Positions 60,708 to 64,000 of a stretch of DNA of 64,000 nucleotides are shown here, piece by piece. The first letter of the stretch is position 1, and every line of letters begins with the position of its first letter. This stretch comes from Propionicimonas sp020161015 (GTDB taxonomy: Bacteria > Actinomycetota > Actinomycetes > Propionibacteriales > Propionibacteriaceae). Both the position numbers and the translations under genes were made by a program. A model generated the notes under the pieces. It searched no databases. It saw only the letters and a program-made list of their open reading frames with translations, and was not told the origin of the DNA. The stretch is taken from the NCBI RefSeq assembly GCF_964266745.1, contig NZ_CAXWGX010000012.1:310001-374000 (forward strand), given 5' to 3'.

Positions 60708-61010
60708 GTGAGCGTGGATAACCAGTCGAAGTCGTCGCCGCCGTGGGCGAATTACCCCGACGCCGAGACGTCCCCGGATCGGTCGGTCCCGGATCAGGCG
60801 AGCCACGCCGGCCATCAGGCCGACCACTCCGAGCACGGAAGTCGCGGAGGTCACGGCTGGATGATGCTGCTGATGTGCGTGCCGCTCGTCGCTATCGGTC
60901 TGTGGCAGTTCTTCAGCGGCGGCGGACTGGCGCCACTCCTTGGCGGACTGGTGTGCTTCGGGATGATGGCGCTGATGCATCTCGGGATGGGCTCGTCGCA
61001 TCGCCATTGA
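60708..61010 (+). CDS. DUF2933 small membrane protein
   Basis: 100 residues from GTG 60708 (AAGGAG upstream). A hydrophilic His-rich N-terminal half (ASHAGHQADHSEHGSRGGHG) leads to two membrane helices, WMMLLMCVPLVAIGLWQFF and LLGGLVCFGMMALMHLGMG, ending SSHRH. DUF2933 proteins are small Met/His/Cys-bearing membrane proteins in copper clusters; mechanism unknown. A copper box precedes it. Confidence 0.75.
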   Translation: MSVDNQSKSSPPWANYPDAETSPDRSVPDQASHAGHQADHSEHGSRGGHGWMMLLMCVPLVAIGLWQFFSGGGLAPLLGGLVCFGMMALMHLGMGSSHRH

Positions 61011-61055
61011 GGTCGCTCCGGGTCGGGCAGGAGGCTTCGGCTGCGTGCGAGCTAG

Positions 61056-62177
61056 CTACCGTGGGGTGCGGCGGATCGGGAGGCTCAGGGTGAAGGTGGA
61101 TCCCAGGCCCGAGCCGGGGCTCACAGCCGTCAACTGGCCGCCGTGGGCTTCGACGAGCGCGCGGGCGATGGTCAGCCCGATACCCGATCCTGCAGCATCG
61201 CGGGTTCGGGCGGTGTCTCCTCGGTAGAACCGGTCGAAGACATGGCGCAGCTGATCGGGGGCGATGCCGTCGCCGGTGTCGGCAACCGCCACGAGGGCAG
61301 TTTCTTGGGTCTTCTGGACTGTGATCGTGACACTTCCTCCGGGGGAGGTGTGCCTCAACGCGTTGTTGACCAGGTTGTTGAGCGCCTGGCCGATACGGAT
61401 CGCGTCGATCGCCACAACCGCGTCCTCACCGGGGAGGAGCGCGAGGGTGACGTCCTTGGCATCGAACTTCGGCTGATGGGCATCCACCACGTCGGCGACG
61501 ACATCACGAAGCGACTGCACATTGGGCTCGATGGTGACCCGGCCCTCTTCGGCCCGGGAAACGTCGTTGAGGTCCCCGGCAAGCCGGCTCAGGTGATTCG
61601 TTTCGGCGAGAAGAAGGCTGCGGGTATCGGCATCCCACTCCGCTACGCCGTCGTCGACGGCTTCCAGGTGCGCCTGGATGTTGGCCAGGGGAGTGCGCAA
61701 CTCGTGCGCCAGGTCTCCAAGGAGACGAAGACGGGTCTGCTCGGTCGCCGCAAGCTGCGTGGTCATGTCGTTGAAAGCTGCCGCGAGATTCGCCAACTCC
61801 GGCCCGGCGCCCGCTTCGATCACGACAAGTTCGTGGCTGCCCTGGGAGAGGGCCTTCGCCGCCGTGGAGAGCTTCTCCAGCGGCCGTCGGATTCGACGGG
61901 TCACGTAGTAGGTGACGCCCAGCGCGCAGCCGATCGCGACCACCATGGCGACCGCCAGCGAAGCGGTGCTTGAGTCCAGGTAGGCCTGCTCGATGTGGGG
62001 GATCTCCGGGGATGTCGGCACGTGACCACTGGCAATGAGGTGGTCATGGAACAGGGTTGGCCCCAGGATCGCCGCGACACCGCCGGCGGTGGCGATGGCT
62101 GCCAGCAGCACCAGGCTCTGCGCCACGAACAGCCGGACCCCCAGGCTCCAGTCCTTGGGGCGGGTCGGTCGCTTCAC
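61056..62177 (-). CDS. Sensor histidine kinase, copper system 2
   Basis: 373 residues from ATG 62177, overlapping the regulator stop by 4 nt. Two membrane helices around a short exported loop with FHDHLIASGH; HAMP; HisKA LLGDLAHELRTPLANIQAHL; NNLVNNALRHTSPGG, DTGDGIAPDQLRHVFDRFYR, GSGIGLTIARAL. Same size and layout as the kinase at 42502. Histidines in the loop suggest direct sensing of copper outside the cell membrane. Confidence 0.87.
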   Translation of the reverse strand: MKRPTRPKDWSLGVRLFVAQSLVLLAAIATAGGVAAILGPTLFHDHLIASGHVPTSPEIPHIEQAYLDSSTASLAVAMVVAIGCALGVTYYVTRRIRRPLEKLSTAAKALSQGSHELVVIEAGAGPELANLAAAFNDMTTQLAATEQTRLRLLGDLAHELRTPLANIQAHLEAVDDGVAEWDADTRSLLLAETNHLSRLAGDLNDVSRAEEGRVTIEPNVQSLRDVVADVVDAHQPKFDAKDVTLALLPGEDAVVAIDAIRIGQALNNLVNNALRHTSPGGSVTITVQKTQETALVAVADTGDGIAPDQLRHVFDRFYRGDTARTRDAAGSGIGLTIARALVEAHGGQLTAVSPGSGLGSTFTLSLPIRRTPR

Positions 62178-62905
62178 TTGGGCGGAGCCTCGGGCCTGCC
62201 CATGCGATACCCGACTCCCCGGACGGTGAGCAGGTAGAGGGGTTCGATCGGATCGTCGCCAAGCTTGCGACGCAGGTTCGCGATGTGCACGTTCACGACG
62301 TGGTCGTCACCGACCCACTCGGTGTTCCACACGCGATCGATGATCTGACGGCGCGTGAGCGTGGCTCGCGGGTTGCTGGAAAGCACGTCCAGAATGTCGA
62401 ATTCGGTGCGGGTGAGGCTGAGCCGGCGATCGCCGACCCAGACCTCCCGCAGTCCTGGATCGATCACCACGTCACCGAATTGACGCTTCTCAGCCGACTC
62501 CTCGGGTGAGGTCGCTCTCGACAGGCGGGGTCGCCGCAGAACCGCGCTCACCCGAGCGACCACCTCCCTTGGACTGAACGGCTTGCCGATGTAGTCGTCG
62601 GCACCCACACCGAGACCGATGATCCGGTCGGTCTCATCGTCCCTCGCGGTGAGCATGAGGATGTAGCAGTCCGAGAAGGTCCGCACCTGCCTGCAGACCT
62701 CGATCCCGTCCAGCCCGGGCAGGCCCAGGTCGAGCAGGATGACCTCGGGATCGAGTTCGCGTGCGGCGGCGACCGAGCCGGGGCCGTCCACCGCATAGTG
62801 AACCTCATACCCGGCCTTCACCAGGTACGACCCAAGAATCTGCGCCAAGGCTCGTTCATCATCAACGACGAGGATCTTGGCCGGTGCCGGCACGGTGCTG
62901 CTCAT
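62174..62905 (-). CDS. OmpR-family response regulator, copper system 2
   Basis: 243 residues from ATG 62905. Receiver KILVVDDERALAQILGSYL, LLDLGLPGLDGIEVCRQV, GKPFSPREVVARV; output domain LTRTEFDILDVLSSNPRA and NVHIANLRRKLGDD. The recognition segment is close to that of the regulator at 41786, so overlapping target sites are expected. A perfect tandem copper box starts 60 bp upstream but points the other way. Confidence 0.88.
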   Translation of the reverse strand: MSSTVPAPAKILVVDDERALAQILGSYLVKAGYEVHYAVDGPGSVAAARELDPEVILLDLGLPGLDGIEVCRQVRTFSDCYILMLTARDDETDRIIGLGVGADDYIGKPFSPREVVARVSAVLRRPRLSRATSPEESAEKRQFGDVVIDPGLREVWVGDRRLSLTRTEFDILDVLSSNPRATLTRRQIIDRVWNTEWVGDDHVVNVHIANLRRKLGDDPIEPLYLLTVRGVGYRMGRPEAPPK

Positions 62906-62965
62906 CTTCGAAGTATGGCGGACCGACGGCCGCGGCCGGCTGCTGCGGGGGCATCGGCGGCCATC

Positions 62966-62984
62966 TCTTGATCCAATCTTGACC
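62966..62984 (+). promoter_or_regulatory. Orphan tandem copper-regulon box
   Basis: TCTTGATCCAA (62966) and TCTTGACCGAA (62977) form a textbook 11-bp tandem on the plus strand, nearly identical to the copA2 box. No -10 hexamer follows at 31-32 bp, and the nearest plus-strand gene starts 465 bp away. It may be a relic, or serve the divergent regulator gene. Confidence 0.5.
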
Positions 62985-63067
62985 GAACCGTCGCCCGGAG
63001 CCCCTCAACCCGCCGGCTGGCGCAGGCACGCGGCAACCAGGCGGGTATCGCCGTCCGCTACGCCAGC

Positions 63068-63301
63068 TCAAGCTTCGCTGCGGGTGGGACTGCTCTCCGC
63101 GGGGCCCGGGTCCGCGACCTCGACCCACTTCGATTCACAGCCCGGGCAGCGCAAGACTGGCGCGCCGTCGACCTCCTCGCCTGTCGGAACGGTTCCGCAG
63201 GCATCACGGCAAGGATTGAGGACCAGGTGGAGAATCACCCGACCATGGTGGTCGACCCGCGCAGATTGGCCAAATCTCGCAGGTCGCTTCGGCTGCGACA
63301 T
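63068..63301 (-). CDS. Possible small zinc-ribbon-like protein
   Basis: 77 residues from ATG 63301. Four cysteines in a ribbon-like spacing (NPCRDACG and LRCPGCESKWVEV) make this the most protein-like frame in a 540-bp stretch between the regulator gene and the SHOCT gene. No family recognised and no good ribosome-binding site. If it is not a gene, the stretch 62985-63449 is empty. Confidence 0.4.
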   Translation of the reverse strand: MSQPKRPARFGQSARVDHHGRVILHLVLNPCRDACGTVPTGEEVDGAPVLRCPGCESKWVEVADPGPAESSPTRSEA

Positions 63302-63449
63302 CTCCCTCAACAGCTTCGCGGCGGCCAAACCGTGGTGGCCGGCTATGGGAGATCTTTACTTCGCGGTGGGGGTGACCGCTATGAGCGGCGGGCAGGCTGG
63401 TTGTGTCGGGCGGCGAGGAGCGCCGCCCAAGCGAACGAGGAGTACGGAC

Positions 63450-63719
63450 ATGATGGGATATGGCGGCATGGGTTGGGGCGGCATGGCGTTCGGCGGCATG
63501 ATCGGCATTGTGCTGCTGTGGGTGGTGCTGATCGCCGGGATCGTCTGGGCGGTGAGCAGGTTGCTGCCCGGTCGTCAGGCGGGCCACGGCACCCGGCCGA
63601 CGCAGGAGAGCCCTGAGGAGATCCTGGATCGGCGGTTCGCGCGTGGCGAGATCGATCTGCAGACCTATCAGGCCCAGCGCGATGCGCTCGGCCGGGTTCG
63701 TGGGGAGGATTTGCGTTGA
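63450..63719 (+). CDS. SHOCT-domain small membrane protein
   Basis: 89 residues from ATG 63450 with GAGGAG upstream. Gly/Met-rich start MMGYGGMGWGGMAFGGM, one membrane helix (IGIVLLWVVLIAGIVWAV), then a SHOCT motif SPEEILDRRFARGEIDLQTY. SHOCT segments mediate oligomerisation. Its Met-rich start resembles the gene at 41344. The stop overlaps the next start (TTGA). Confidence 0.78.
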   Translation: MMGYGGMGWGGMAFGGMIGIVLLWVVLIAGIVWAVSRLLPGRQAGHGTRPTQESPEEILDRRFARGEIDLQTYQAQRDALGRVRGEDLR

Positions 63720-64000
63720 GCACTCCCAGACGGACCTCTTCGCGGCGGCTGGCGTGGCTGGTGCTGGTGGCGGCGAGCGTGCTGCTGCTCGGGTCGCTCG
63801 CCGTCGTCCTGGTCGCCTCGGGAACGACCCTGGTCGCGACTCCCACCGCCGGGACGTCCGGGCCGGGCTACCCGAACACCTCGAACGGGCGCCGGGGTAT
63901 GCCGGGCCCGGGGATGGGGGGCGGCATGATGGGCCGGCAGGTCTGGTTGGCGGGTGATGGCTCGCCCGTCCAGGGGATCGCGCAGGCGCGCGCCCGTGCG
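63716..64000 (+). CDS. Exported Met/Gly-rich protein, 5' part (continues beyond window)
   Basis: TTG 63716 overlaps the SHOCT stop; 95 codons are visible with no stop before the edge. Basic start (STPRRTSSRRLAW), one membrane or signal helix (LVLVAASVLLLGSLAVVLVA), then a Gly/Met stretch RRGMPGPGMGGGMMGRQVWL. Translational coupling to the SHOCT gene and methionine clustering suggest a copper-facing envelope protein. Family not recognised from this fragment. Confidence 0.65.
   Translation, partial: MSTPRRTSSRRLAWLVLVAASVLLLGSLAVVLVASGTTLVATPTAGTSGPGYPNTSNGRRGMPGPGMGGGMMGRQVWLAGDGSPVQGIAQARARA

Noticed and set aside
1..64000. CRISPR arrays or rRNA genes
   Set aside because: No regularly spaced identical repeats and no rRNA-like conserved sequence seen on either strand.

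Overview
The window is GC-rich, densely coded DNA with frequent GTG/TTG starts, actinobacterial regulators (CsoR, CmtR, SmtB-type ArsR, DtxR) and start/stop overlaps inside operons. An actinobacterium is the safe reading. A pyruvate:ferredoxin oxidoreductase suggests a facultative or anaerobic lifestyle, as in Propionibacteriaceae, but that is inference. The window is almost entirely a metal, sulfur and envelope-stress region.

Layout. 0-1.5 kb: end of a SorC-type regulator and an alpha/beta hydrolase. 1.5-5.1 kb: a tRNA-Leu-like 3' fragment, an AbiE toxin-antitoxin pair and two unknown genes, which looks like an integrated patch. 5.2-9.9 kb: ArsR-rhodanese/DsrE/cysteine desulfurase, CmtR with a CDF transporter, and a second CDF with its ArsR. 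10.7-16.2 kb: a secreted wall hydrolase with nested domains, a DUF3105 gene, and an amino-acid ABC transporter preceded by a cysteine-rich leader peptide. 16.4-21.2 kb: first copper block (HMA protein, CapK/F390-synthetase-like enzyme, cupredoxin-CopA-YHS ATPase, wrecked csoR). 21.4-33.8 kb: M23 peptidase, ArsR plus P1B-4 ATPase, lspA, VKOR, DsbA, an atypical multicopper oxidase, an aminoglycoside-phosphotransferase-fold protein, an unknown decayed gene and lnt. 34-38 kb: a manganese (yybP-ykoY) riboswitch before a frameshifted cation exchanger, an IS5-type remnant, a DtxR regulator and a CPBP protease. 38.3-41.7 kb: M23 peptidase, redoxin, CcdA, glutaredoxin. 41.8-51.7 kb: second copper block (two-component system, intact multicopper oxidase, CopA, CsoR, CPD-type ATPase, small membrane protein). 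51.8-64 kb: PFOR, Met-rich copper protein with a polyferredoxin, lgt-lnt, small membrane proteins, a second two-component system.

How it fits together. Copper appears to be sensed in the cytoplasm by CsoR and at the envelope by two paralogous OmpR-type systems. A tandem 11-bp box (consensus YCTTGACCGAA, twice) lies in front of at least eight transcription units, and in seven of them a -10-like hexamer follows after 31-32 bp. It precedes both CopA ATPases, the intact multicopper oxidase, DUF3105, two small membrane proteins, a His-containing membrane protein and, unexpectedly, lgt-lnt. This ties lipoprotein maturation to the copper response; both oxidases carry lipoboxes. The first copper block is decaying: its csoR is frameshifted, the CsoR operator of copA1 is mutated, copA1 has altered signature motifs and the nearby oxidase lacks two copper-ligand histidines.
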